DNA of 64,000 nucleotides from CAXMMR01 sp963692975. Its GTDB lineage: Bacteria; Pseudomonadota; Alphaproteobacteria; Acetobacterales; Acetobacteraceae. Both the position numbers and the translations under genes were made by a program. The notes under the pieces are model-generated. The model was not told where the DNA came from, did no database searches, and saw only the letters and a program-made list of their open reading frames with translations. Where the stretch lies: contig CAXMMR010000034.1 in NCBI GenBank assembly GCA_963692975.2, forward strand, positions 62,001-126,000. Reading direction: 5' to 3'. Shown piece after piece: positions 25,401 through 33,365 of the stretch; the stretch's first letter is position 1, and every line of letters starts with the position of its first letter.

Positions 25401-26285
25401 GTGCCGGCGGTGATCGGCGGCATGGTGTCGTTCCAGTGCGGCGCCTCGCTCGCCAAGTCGCTGTTTCCGGCGTTCGGGGCGCTCGGCACGGTCGGGCTAC
25501 GGGTCGGCATCGCGGCGGCGATGCTGTGCGTGGTCTGGCGGCCATGGCGGGCGCCGCTCGGGCGCGAGGCGGCGTCGGCGGTGCTGCTCTACGGGGCGGC
25601 GTTGGCGGCGATGAACACCTGCTTCTACCAGGCGATCGCGCGGCTGCCGCTCGGGGTGACGGTGGCGATCGAGTTTGTTGGGCCGCTGGGCGTGGCGCTC
25701 GCGGGCTCGCGGCGGCGGCGCGACCTCGGCTGGGTGGCGCTGGTGCTGGCGGGGCTGATGCTGCTGCTTGGACCGGGGACGGGCGCGGGCCGGCTCGATC
25801 CGGTCGGGCTTGGCTTCGCCGCGCTGTCGGCGTTCGGCTGGGCGGCCTACATCGTCTGCGGCATGCGGCTCGGGCGGATGATGCCGGCGGGGCGGGCGAC
25901 GACGCTCGGCATGCTGGCGGCGGCCTGCCTGGTGGTGCCGGCGGGGATCGGCGCGATGGGGCCGCTGCTGCACGCGCCGGGGCTTCATGCGTTCAGGCTG
26001 GCCGCGGCGGCGTTCGGGGTGGCGATGCTGTCGAGCGCGTTGCCGTATACGCTGGAGCTGGCGGCGATGCGGCGGATGAGCGCGCGCGGCTTCGGCATCC
26101 TGATGAGCCTTGATCCGGCGATCGCCGCCCTGCTCGGGGTCGGGCTGCTCGGCGAGCGGCTCGCGCCCGGGCGCTGGGGCGGCATCCTGTGCATCGTTGC
26201 GGCCTCGGCCGGCAGCGTGCTGTTCGGCGAGGCGGAGCTGGCGCAGGACCTCGCCGTCGTGCCGGCGGCGCCAGGAGGCGGTTGA
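25401..26285 (+). CDS. EamA-family exporter, RhtA-like
   Basis: The product has 294 aa and about ten membrane helices in two EamA repeats. The opening MVSFQCGASLAKSLFPAFGA, then VGLRVGIAAAMLCVVWRPWR, FYQAIARLPLGVTVAIEFVG and PLGVALAGSRRRRDLGWVAL, is the pattern of RhtA, the inner-membrane threonine/homoserine exporter. The C-terminal half has LPYTLELAAMRRMSARGFGI and SLDPAIAALLGVGLLGERLA. GTG 25401 is the only start in frame and leaves a shorter N-terminus than E. coli RhtA. The stop lies in a 13-bp tandem repeat. The substrate assignment by similarity is tentative. Confidence 0.85.
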   Translation: MPAVIGGMVSFQCGASLAKSLFPAFGALGTVGLRVGIAAAMLCVVWRPWRAPLGREAASAVLLYGAALAAMNTCFYQAIARLPLGVTVAIEFVGPLGVALAGSRRRRDLGWVALVLAGLMLLLGPGTGAGRLDPVGLGFAALSAFGWAAYIVCGMRLGRMMPAGRATTLGMLAAACLVVPAGIGAMGPLLHAPGLHAFRLAAAAFGVAMLSSALPYTLELAAMRRMSARGFGILMSLDPAIAALLGVGLLGERLAPGRWGGILCIVAASAGSVLFGEAELAQDLAVVPAAPGGG

Positions 26286-26330
26286 CCGGGGCGGTTGACC
26301 GGGATGGTTGACCGGGGCGGTTGGGCCGGC
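26279..26330. repeat. 13-bp tandem repeat, four units
   Basis: CGGTTGACCGGGG is repeated at 26279, 26292, 26305 and 26318 with one or a few changes per unit. The first unit contains the stop codon of the EamA gene, and the array fills most of the gap before the SDR gene. Confidence 0.8.
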
Positions 26331-26343
26331 GGATGGTGCGGGC

Positions 26344-27252
26344 ATGGCTGACGCATCCCGCTTCAACAAGCGAACCACCGCCGATCAGGTGCTGGACGGG
26401 CTCGACCTGTCGGGCCGGACGTTCCTGCTGACCGGCTGCGCCTCCGGCATCGGCTTCGAGACCATGCGGGCGCTGGCGGCGCGCGGCGGCCACGTGATCG
26501 GCACCGGGCGGACGCTGCGGCGGGCGGCCGAGGCGTGCGGCCGGGTGGCGGGACCGACGACGCCGGTAGCCTGCGACCAGGACGACTTTGCCTCCGTCGC
26601 CGCGGCGGCGGAGGCGGTGCGCGGGCTCGGCATGCCGCTCGACGCGATCATCGGCAATGCCGGGATCTTCCTGCCCAAGACGGCGGCCGTGCGCTACGGC
26701 GTGGAGAGCCAATTCCGGGTCAATCACCTCTCGCACATGCTGCTGGTGCTGCGGTTGGCCGACCTGCTGCGTGAGGGCAGCGGCCGGCTGGTGATGGTGA
26801 GCAGCAGCGCCGCCCAGCAATTTGCGCCCAAGGAGGGCGTGAACTTCGACAACCTCGACGCGCATCTCGGCTACAAGCCGACACAGTTCTACGGTCAGTC
26901 CAAGCTTGCCAACCTGACGTTTGCCAAATCGATGGCCGAGCGGCTGCGCGAGCGCGGCATCAGCGCCAATGCGCTGCATCCGGGGGTGATCCTGGCGACC
27001 GGCATCGGACGGTCGCTTGGTCCTGTGGGGCAGGCGGCGATGCGCGTCGGCGGGCTGTTTACGAAGTCGATCGCGGCGGGGGCGGCGACGCAGTGCCTGC
27101 TGGCGGCGCATCCCGCGCTCGCACCCTATAGCGGCGGCTACTACGCCGATTGCCAACCGGCCAAGCCGAACCCGCTGTCGGACGACATGGGGTTTCAGCA
27201 GCGGCTGTGGTCGGCGTCCGAGGCCATTCTGGCGGAGCACGCGCCGGACTAG
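26344..27252 (+). CDS. Short-chain dehydrogenase/reductase
   Basis: 302 aa from ATG 26344; an in-frame TTG at 26308 would add repeat-encoded residues and is rejected. The cofactor motif TGCASGIGFETMRALAARGG (TGxxxGIG) is near residue 40, NAG in IIGNAGIF, the catalytic Ser in MVSSSAAQQF, and the Tyr-Lys pair in FYGQSKLANLTFAKSMAERL. Such enzymes oxidise or reduce alcohol/keto groups with NAD(P). Its length (about 300) and the SKLANL segment put it near the WWOX/retinol-dehydrogenase-like subgroup. The substrate is unknown. An intergenic repeat follows at once. Confidence 0.9.
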   Translation: MADASRFNKRTTADQVLDGLDLSGRTFLLTGCASGIGFETMRALAARGGHVIGTGRTLRRAAEACGRVAGPTTPVACDQDDFASVAAAAEAVRGLGMPLDAIIGNAGIFLPKTAAVRYGVESQFRVNHLSHMLLVLRLADLLREGSGRLVMVSSSAAQQFAPKEGVNFDNLDAHLGYKPTQFYGQSKLANLTFAKSMAERLRERGISANALHPGVILATGIGRSLGPVGQAAMRVGGLFTKSIAAGAATQCLLAAHPALAPYSGGYYADCQPAKPNPLSDDMGFQQRLWSASEAILAEHAPD

Positions 27253-27255
27253 GCT

Positions 27256-27466
27256 CAGGCCAGGGCTCTGCCCTGGACGCGCTGGGGCCCGCGGCCCCAG
27301 ACCCCACACCCCACACGTTGGTGCGTCCATCGGCGCTTTCTTGCTTGGCGAAGCCGACCAGCCCTCGCGCCCATCGGCACAGACCTCGCCCATGCGCAAT
27401 GATAATGAATGGATTTCAAAGGCTTCGCCTTTGATCGGGTCCAGGGCAGACAGCCCTGGCCTTCCT
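27256..27466. repeat. Dispersed intergenic palindromic repeat, full copy B
   Basis: Same order of blocks as copy A: CAGGCCAGGGCTCTGCCCTG, TGGGGCCCGCGGCCCCA, GCGCTTTCTTGCTTGGCGAA, ATGGATTTCAAAGGCTTCGC, and a closing GGGTCCAGGGCAGACAGCCC followed by TGGCCTTCC. Copies A-D differ mainly in the unstructured spacer. Outside the repeat, the gap 27253-27705 holds only the gene remnant at 27468-27641. Confidence 0.75.
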
Positions 27467-27467
27467 T

Positions 27468-27641
27468 CTAAACCTTGATCAGTTCCGCCAGAGTGGCTGC
27501 CAGCAGCTCGCATTGGCGGCGGATGTCGGGCACTGCGATCATTTCCCGGAAGCGACCGCGGGTGGGTGGGCCGACGGCGAACAGGCGGCGAGCCGGTGCC
27601 GCTGACGTCGAGGCCGAGCTGGAGCGCGCCGGCCATTGATG
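27468..27641 (-). pseudogene. C-terminal scrap of an FAD/NAD(P)-binding protein
   Basis: On the minus strand LFAVGPPTRGRFREMIAVPD continues as IRRQCELLAATLAELIKV-stop (27468-27470). It matches the usual ending of FAD/NAD(P)-binding (YdhS-like) oxidoreductases, where ..GPLTRGxFWEIxAVPDIRxQ is strongly conserved. Just upstream, ALQLGLDVSGTGS in a neighbouring frame fits the preceding LGLGLDV motif, so a frameshift separates the two. No start codon and no main body remain; the rest was probably lost when the intergenic repeat or the GST gene arrived. Confidence 0.6.
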
Positions 27642-27705
27642 CCCTGGCTATCGGCGTCGGGGCAGGGCAGAACCGCTGCGGCCATTGCTGAGGGAGATCC
27701 ATGCC

Positions 27706-28341
27706 ATGCCGGAGATCACGCTCTGGGGCTTCGACGGCTCCACTTACGTGCGGACTGTGAAGATGCTGCTGGCGGAGAAGGGCTGCACCGACTTCAAGCA
27801 GGTGCCGCTCAACGTGCTGAAGGGCGAGCCGAAATCGGAGGAGCACCTGCAGCGGCATCCGTTCGGCAAGGTGCCGGTGCTGGACTATGACGGCACGCGG
27901 GTGCTGGAGACGTCGGCGATCGCGCGGTTCCTCAACGACACACTGCCCGGCAAGTCGCTGATCCCGTCAAGCCCGGAGGACCGGGCGCGGATGGACATGG
28001 TGATCGGCATCATCGACTCGTACGGCTACGGATCGCTGCTCGGCGGGGTCGCGGCCTACCACCTGTTCCCGGACTTCGTCGGCGGGCAGAACGAGGCGGC
28101 GCGGCGGCAGGGGATCGAGACCGGCCGCAAGGTGATCGAGTTCATCATGAAGACGCGCGGCGGCTCGCCCTTCATCGCCGGCGAGCTCAGCCTGGCCGAC
28201 CTGTATCTGGCGCCGGTCATTGCCTACGTCGCGATGACGCCGGACAAGGACGCGGTGTTCGGCACCGAGGGCTTTGCCGGATGGTGGGAGCAGACGCAGG
28301 CGCTGGCGAGCTTCAAGGCGACGCAGCCGCAGGCCGGATAG
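27706..28341 (+). CDS. Glutathione S-transferase family protein
   Basis: 211 aa from ATG 27706 (MPEITLWGFDGSTYVRTVKM), with GAGGGAG about 10 nt upstream. The N-terminal thioredoxin-like domain has the glutathione-binding HPFGKVPVLDYDGTRVLETS (cis-Pro and ETS). The helical C-terminal domain has GGSPFIAGELSLADLYLAPV, the conserved N-capping/hydrophobic staple segment. The catalytic position is likely the Ser in GSTYVRT. It conjugates glutathione to electrophiles or acts as a peroxidase; the specific substrate is unknown. No coupled neighbours. Confidence 0.88.
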   Translation: MPEITLWGFDGSTYVRTVKMLLAEKGCTDFKQVPLNVLKGEPKSEEHLQRHPFGKVPVLDYDGTRVLETSAIARFLNDTLPGKSLIPSSPEDRARMDMVIGIIDSYGYGSLLGGVAAYHLFPDFVGGQNEAARRQGIETGRKVIEFIMKTRGGSPFIAGELSLADLYLAPVIAYVAMTPDKDAVFGTEGFAGWWEQTQALASFKATQPQAG

Positions 28342-28365
28342 AGGCGACCCTGCCGCCGGGTCAGG

Positions 28366-28698
28366 TCAGGCCGGCGGCAAGGTGCGGCTCTCGGTGACGA
28401 CGTGGAAGAAGCGGCCGCTGAACGGCTTCAGCACCTCAAGCGTCGCGGCGTGGGCGCGGGTCTTGATGTCGGAGGCGAGCGAGGCCTCGAGGGCCGCCGC
28501 GTCGGCGAAGTCCATCTCCAGCACCATGACGATCGGGATCGAGCCCGGGTCGGCCTGGGTGGGGCGCAGGACGCGCACCGCCTGCACGTGCGGGAAGTCG
28601 CGCCAGATCGGCTCCAGCTTGGCGGCGACATCGGCGAAGAAGGCGTCCTCGCTGCCGGAGATGATCGCGCCTTCGAAGATGGCGACCCGGGTTAGCAT
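28366..28698 (-). CDS. Small alpha/beta-barrel protein (EthD/Dabb-like)
   Basis: 110 aa from ATG 28698 (MLTRVAIFEGAIISGSEDAF). The middle (LEPIWRDFPHVQAVRVLRPT, then PIVMVLEMDFADAAALEASL, AHAATLEVLKPFSGRFFHVV) has the spacing of dimeric alpha/beta-barrel proteins of the EthD or stress-response barrel kind, small ring-forming proteins with varied roles. The match is by pattern only. The start codon and its GGAGCACC ribosome-binding site lie in a 38-bp segment that is exactly duplicated upstream, so a second copy of start plus RBS precedes the real one in another frame. Confidence 0.6.
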   Translation of the reverse strand: MLTRVAIFEGAIISGSEDAFFADVAAKLEPIWRDFPHVQAVRVLRPTQADPGSIPIVMVLEMDFADAAALEASLASDIKTRAHAATLEVLKPFSGRFFHVVTESRTLPPA

Positions 28699-28747
28699 GA
28701 CGGTGCTCCTTCGAAGATGGCGACCCGGGTTAGCATGACGGTGCTCC
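28672..28747. repeat. Exact 38-bp tandem duplication covering RBS and start
   Basis: The 38-bp unit beginning TTCGAAGATGGCGACCCGGG is present at 28672-28709 and again at 28710-28747 without a mismatch. On the minus strand each unit carries GGAGCACCGTC-ATG and the first nine codons of the small barrel gene. Because 38 is not a multiple of three, the outer ATG (28736) opens a 14-codon ORF (MLTRVAIFEGAPSC) whose TAA overlaps the real start region. Confidence 0.95.
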
Positions 28748-28754
28748 TTCGATG

Positions 28755-28934
28755 GAAGGCTGGGGCCCGGCCCCAGACCCCATTTACTCGGACACCAGAC
28801 GTCCGCTTTCTTGCTTGGCGAAGCCATCTAAATCGTGCCGCCCGCGCCGCAAATCTTCTCGGGTAAGCGTGGATAACGAACGGATTTTAAAGGCTTCGCC
28901 TTTAATGGGGTCAAGGGGCAAAGCCCCTTGCCTT
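28755..28934. repeat. Dispersed intergenic palindromic repeat, copy C
   Basis: AAGGCTGGGGCCCGGCCCCA, then CCGCTTTCTTGCTTGGCGAA, then GGATTTTAAAGGCTTCGCC, AATGGGGTCAAGGGGCAAAG and CCCCTTGCC: the same block order as copies A, B and D. It fills the gap between two leftward genes (barrel protein and GMC oxidoreductase), just after the latter's stop codon. Confidence 0.75.
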
Positions 28935-28941
28935 TTCTTCC

Positions 28942-30534
28942 TTACTCAGCCGCGTGAGCGAACACCAAGCTTTGCACGCTGACGCCGCGGAGGAGGTCGG
29001 CGGCGCGTTCGGCGATGGCGATGGTTGGGGCGTTGGTGTTGCCGCGGACGACGGTGGGCATCACCGAGGCGTCGACGACGCGCAGGCTTTCCATGCCGAG
29101 GACCCGCAGCTCGCTGTCGACCACGCGGCCGATCGAGCAGGTGCTGGTCGGATGGTAGAGGGTGTGGCAGCGGCGCTGGACGAAGGTCCAAATGTCGGCG
29201 TCGCTGTCGGAGGCGGGGGTGAGATGGGGCGCGCGCTGCACCGCGGCGAGGGCCGGCTGGGCGGCGATTCGCAGGCTGGCTCGCACGCCGGCGATCATGG
29301 TCTGCCGGTCGGCATCGGTTGAGAGGTAATTGTGCTGGATGCGCGGCTTGGTGCCGGGCCGGGCGGAGCGCAGGGTGACCGAACCGCGGCTGGTGGGCTT
29401 CAGCACGCAGGGGCCGAAGCTGTAGGCGTGGTCGAAGGCGGTGGCGAGGCCCTCCTCGAAGAACATCGCCGGGGCGGCGTGGAACTGCACGTCGGGCAGA
29501 TCGAGCTCGGGGCGGGTGCGTATGAAGCCGCCGGCCTCGGCGAGGTTGGAGGTGAGGGGACCACGGCCCTCGGTTTGCAGCAGGGCGACGTTGGCCTCGC
29601 TCACCGCGTCGAGCAGCGAGGGTGTGTCGGTGAACCAGGTGAGGAACACCGCCGGGTGGTCCTGCAGGTTCTCGCCGACCGGCAGCTCCTGGACCGGAGC
29701 GATCTGCAGCGGCAGGAGTTGGGCCGGCTGGCCGATGCCGGAGAGCTGCAGCAGTTGCGGCGAGCCGTAGGCGCCGGCGGAGAGGATCACCTCGCGCTCG
29801 GCGTGGATCGCCGCCGTCGCACCGTTGCGCGCCAGCTCGACTCCGATGGCGCGGCGGCCGGACAGCAGCAGGCGGGTCGCCAGCGCGCCGGTGATGACGG
29901 TGAGGTTCGGCCGGGCGAAGGCGGGGTGGAGGTAGGCGACGGCGGCGGAGCAGCGCATGCCGCGCGCCTGGGTGAGCTGGTAGCGGCCGACGCCCTCCTG
30001 GTCGGGGCCGTTGAAGTCGTCGTTGGGGCGGTAGCCGGCCTGCACGGCGGCGTCGACGAAGAGGTCGGCGAGGGTGTGCATGGAGCGGCCGTCGCGCACC
30101 TGCAGCGGGCCGAGGGCGCCGTGGAACTGGTCTTCGCCGCGCTCGTTGCCCTCGGCCTTGATGAAGTAGGGCATCAGCTCGTCATACGACCAGCCGGCGG
30201 CGCCTTCGGCGGCCCAGCCGTCGTAGTCGGCGCGGTTGCCGCGGATGTAGATCATGGCGTTCAGCGACGACGAGCCGCCGAGCACGCGGCCGCGCGGCAG
30301 GTAGGTGCGACGGCCGTCGAGGGCGGGCTCGGGGTCGGTTGTAAGATCCCAGTCATATTCGGTCTTGAACAGCGTCGGGAAGGCGGCCGGGATGTGGATC
30401 TCGTCGGCGCTGTCCGCGCCGCCGGCTTCGATCAGGGCGACGCGGATGCTCGGATCCTCGCTCAGCCGCGCGGCCAACACGCAGCCGGCCGAGCCGGCGC
30501 CGACGATGACGTAGTCGTATTCTGATGCCGTCAT
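28942..30534 (-). CDS. GMC-family oxidoreductase (choline dehydrogenase-like)
   Basis: 530 aa from ATG 30534. FAD-binding YDYVIVGAGSAGCVLAARLS is at the N-terminus, and the GMC signatures RGRVLGGSSSLNAMIYIRGN (signature 1) and ILSAGAYGSPQLLQLSGIG (signature 2) follow. The C-terminal catalytic part has CHTLYHPTSTCSIG (active-site His) and RVVDASVMPTVVRGNTNAPT. These flavoenzymes oxidise primary alcohols; choline dehydrogenase and alkyl-alcohol dehydrogenases share this pattern, so the substrate is open. A longer in-frame start at 30708 would read through intergenic repeat D and is rejected. It is flanked on both sides by repeat copies and looks monocistronic. Confidence 0.9.
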   Translation of the reverse strand: MTASEYDYVIVGAGSAGCVLAARLSEDPSIRVALIEAGGADSADEIHIPAAFPTLFKTEYDWDLTTDPEPALDGRRTYLPRGRVLGGSSSLNAMIYIRGNRADYDGWAAEGAAGWSYDELMPYFIKAEGNERGEDQFHGALGPLQVRDGRSMHTLADLFVDAAVQAGYRPNDDFNGPDQEGVGRYQLTQARGMRCSAAVAYLHPAFARPNLTVITGALATRLLLSGRRAIGVELARNGATAAIHAEREVILSAGAYGSPQLLQLSGIGQPAQLLPLQIAPVQELPVGENLQDHPAVFLTWFTDTPSLLDAVSEANVALLQTEGRGPLTSNLAEAGGFIRTRPELDLPDVQFHAAPAMFFEEGLATAFDHAYSFGPCVLKPTSRGSVTLRSARPGTKPRIQHNYLSTDADRQTMIAGVRASLRIAAQPALAAVQRAPHLTPASDSDADIWTFVQRRCHTLYHPTSTCSIGRVVDSELRVLGMESLRVVDASVMPTVVRGNTNAPTIAIAERAADLLRGVSVQSLVFAHAAE

Positions 30535-30615
30535 GATTTTTCCCCTGGACGATGGCGGCTTGTGCCGTCTTGCGTTCAGCCTGGCACGGCCGGGGGAAGG
30601 CTCGCAAGCAAGGAG

Positions 30616-30797
30616 GAAGGCTGGGGGCCGCGCCCCCAGACCCGCATCCGCTAGGAGCCTAGTCGGGGTCTTTCTTGCTTGGCGAAGCCAATAAATCCTG
30701 CGCCCCACGGCACCGACCGTGCCTGGGAAACACTGATCAGGAGCGGATTTTAAAGGCTCCGCCTTTAATGGGGTCCAGGGGCAAAGCCCCTGCCTTA
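30616..30797. repeat. Dispersed intergenic palindromic repeat, copy D
   Basis: AAGGCTGGGGGCCGCGCCCC, then CTTTCTTGCTTGGCGAAGCC, GGATTTTAAAGGCTCCGCC, AATGGGGTCC and CAGGGGCAAAGCCCCTG. The last base runs up to the stop codon of the leftward M61 peptidase gene. It sits between that gene and the GMC oxidoreductase gene. Confidence 0.75.
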
Positions 30798-32773
30798 ACT
30801 TCGTGGTTTGAGGATAGCGTCGAGCAGGCCGTCGGTGCTGCCGGTGCGTTCCAGGTGCGGGTAGCGCAGGCCGGTGTGGTCGTCGACGAGCGCCGTGCGG
30901 TAGTGCTTGCCTGACATGACCAGCAGCGAGATCGGCTCGGTGGATGGCGACTTGGCCGCGGTGATGGCGTCGGCGAGGCTGTCGGGGCCGTCGTAATCGG
31001 CGCCGTTGATGCCGAGGATGGTGTCGCCCTTGGTGAGGCCGGCCTTGAAGGCGGGACTGCCCCAGGCGACGTCGACGACCTTGTTGTCGTGCATGATCAG
31101 GCCGATCGAGTCGATGAAGTCGCGGCGCTTGCGCTCGCGCTCCTCGGAGGTGAGCCAGGCCGATTTCGTGTCCGTCATCGTCAGGCGGTAGCCGCCGCGG
31201 GACAGGCCGTCGAGCGGGGCGCTGCCGCCGACGCGCTGCAGGCGCTGGTGCAGGAAGCCGGCCCAGTCATAGGGCTGCACGGCGTTGAGGGCGGCGACCA
31301 CGTCGTCGAAGGTGTAGTGGAGACGACGAAGCTGCCGTCGTTGGTGCCGAAGAAGGTGCGTGCGAAGTCGTCGAGCGACCGGGCGCCGTGGCTCTGCTCG
31401 CGGATCAGCGTGTCGGCGTCGAGCCAGATCAGCAGGCCTTCGACGTAGTAGTCTTCCGAGCGCTGCCAGGTGAGCCAGGGCATGTCGCGGCGGCGGACGA
31501 AGATCGGGCTGTTGGTGGTGTCCTCGACGTCGCGCCAGGCGCGGCCGACTTCGTCCTGCTCGTCGGCGGCGTCGGCGGCGAACGCGTCGAGCGCCTGTTG
31601 GTGCGTCCACAGCCCCGAGCGCGCGGCGAGCACCTGGCCCCAGTATTCGGTCAGCCCCTCATAGACCCAGAGCAGGCTGTCGCGCTCGGGCACGATGTTG
31701 AAGTCGGGCGAGTAGAGGTCGGCGGGGCGGCGATACTTGCCGTTCCACGAGTGGGTGTATTCGTGGCTGAGCAGGTCGCGCCCGGCGAAGGTCTTGTCCC
31801 AGGCGGTGAAGTAGTCGCGGCCGGTGGCGTTCTCGCTGGAGCGGTGGTGCTCGAGGCCTTCGCCGCCGAGCTCGTTGCTGAGGGCGAGCAGGAAGTCGTA
31901 GTGGTCGTAGTGCTGCGAGGCGAACAGGCGGGTGGCTTGGGTGACGATGGCGCGGTGGATTGCGAGTTGCTCGGGCGAGACGGTGAGGTCGGCCGGGGTG
32001 TCGGCGACGATGTTCAGGTGAACCGGGGCGCGGGCGCCGGGGGCGAGGTCGAGGCGCTTGTAGTTGCGGCCGGCGTAGAGCGGGCTGTCGACCAGGACGT
32101 TGAGCGGCACGGTGGCGAAGTGCGGGTTGCCGTCGGCGGCGTCGTTGCCGTTTGGGCCGGACGCCGTGAGCGCGGTCGCGAAGTGCCAGCCGGCGGGGAT
32201 CTTGAGCGAGGCGGCGACCGGGATGTCGCGGGCCATCGTGCCGGCGGGATACAGCACCACGGTGTTCCACTGCAGGTCGAGCATGGCGGGCGTCATGACG
32301 ATGCGGCCCTCGTCGTCCTGCACCGGCGAGAGGAACTGGTAGTCGACACTGACGGCGTGGGCGCCGGCGGGGACCGGCAGGTGGAAGGCGTACATGTTCA
32401 CCGGGTCGCGCCGCCAGGCGATCGGCGGGCCGGCATCGGCGCGGGCGGCTAGGCCCGCGAGCAGGGCGACCGGGCCGGTCGGGCCGTGATTACCGGGGAT
32501 CCACTCCGGATAGAGCAGCACCAGGTCGGTGGCGCCGGGGGCGAGCGGGATCGTTTCGTGCACGGCCATGATGCGGTGTGCGAGGTCGGTCGCGTCGACG
32601 GCGAGGGTAAGGGTGCCGGGATAGGCGGCGTCGCGCGGCGCGGGGATCGCCGGCGGCAGGGGGGCTGCTTGCGGCTGGGGCTGGGGCTGGGGCTGGGGAT
32701 CGGCCAAAGCGGGGGCGAGCGCGGATGCGGCGAGTGCGAGGCAGAGGGCGGCGAACGGCAGGTGACGGGTCAC
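30795..32773 (-). pseudogene. M61-family metallopeptidase with PDZ domain, one frameshift
   Basis: From ATG 32773: a signal peptide (RHLPFAALCLALAASALAPA), a PQPQPQPQ stretch, an N-terminal beta domain, then the zinc site HEYTH in RDLLSHEYTHSWNGKYRRPA with the downstream Glu in WVYEGLTEYWGQVLAARSG. This is the glycyl-aminopeptidase-like M61 pattern. Near 31320 the frame slips by one base (FGTNDGSFV joins HYTFDDVVAALNAVQPYDW in the next frame). After correction a PDZ-like end follows (VDVAWGSPAFKAGLTKGDTI), to a stop at 30795, about 659 codons. Exported peptidase, periplasmic. It is probably truncated if the slip is real. Confidence 0.8.
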
Positions 32774-32900
32774 GCGATGCTCCGGCGACGATGCGGGCAG
32801 TGGTCGAACAGCGGGGGCCGCGGGTCAAGCGGCGCGGTACGCTGCGGCACGACGGGGTGCTGGTGCAGCATGCATCAAGGACGGCTAGGCGATACGAAGC

Positions 32901-32999
32901 GCTTCTTTTTTGGTAAAAAAGAAGCAAAAAACTTCTGACAGCGCTGTCGCGGCGTTCAACGAGCAAAAGTTTTTTGGTTCTTTTTTTCAAAAAAGAACC
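32901..32999. repeat. Nested hairpin element
   Basis: A 99-bp element with stacked symmetry. GCTTCTTTTTT/AAAAAAGAAGC (32901-32925) and GGTTCTTTTTT/AAAAAAGAACC (32976-32999) are two 11-bp-stem hairpins. CAAAAAACTT (32925-32934) pairs with AAGTTTTTTG (32967-32976), enclosing the 12-bp palindrome GACAGCGCTGTC (32937-32948). It is strikingly AT-rich for this genome. It lies between the divergent M61 and clpS genes. Hairpins with T-runs on both strands could act as a bidirectional terminator, or it may be a mobile palindromic repeat. Confidence 0.7.
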
Positions 33000-33037
33000 C
33001 CTTGCCTTCGCCTTCGCGCAACGCGAAATGTGCGCTC

Positions 33038-33346
33038 ATGCAGGACATCGTGACCGCCCCGCCGAAAGGCGATGTCGAGCTCAAGGTCGAGCGGCCGCGG
33101 CTCTACAAGGTCATGCTGGTCAACGACGACTTCACGCCGCGCGAGTTCGTCGTGCGGGTGCTGAAGGCAGAGTTCCGGATGGGCGAGGAGCAGGCCAGCC
33201 GGGTGATGCAGACGGCGCATCAGCGTGGCGTCTGCGTGGTGGCGGTGTTCACCCGCGAGATCGCCGAGGCCAAGGCGACGAACGCGACGGACGCGGCGCG
33301 CAAGCAGAACTACCCGCTGCTGTTCACGACCGAGCCCGAGGAATAG
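33038..33346 (+). CDS. clpS: ClpS adaptor protein
   Basis: 102 aa from ATG 33038 (MQDIVTAPPKGDVELKVERP); an upstream in-frame TTG at 33002 overlaps the hairpin element and is rejected. Core motifs: RLYKVMLVNDDFTPREFVVR (N-degron pocket with NDD), GEEQASRVMQTAHQRGVCVV and AVFTREIAEAKATNA. ClpS binds N-terminal hydrophobic residues and hands substrates to ClpA-ClpP. clpA is not next to it: the following gene is a flavoprotein. Alphaproteobacteria often have two clpS genes; this may be the one not linked to clpA. Confidence 0.9.
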   Translation: MQDIVTAPPKGDVELKVERPRLYKVMLVNDDFTPREFVVRVLKAEFRMGEEQASRVMQTAHQRGVCVVAVFTREIAEAKATNATDAARKQNYPLLFTTEPEE

Positions 33347-33365
33347 GCCCGGCGGCCGATCCGGC

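Noticed and set aside
29332..30525. Rightward 397-codon frame over the GMC oxidoreductase gene
   Set aside because: Gly/Val-rich antisense of a gene with clear FAD and GMC signatures.
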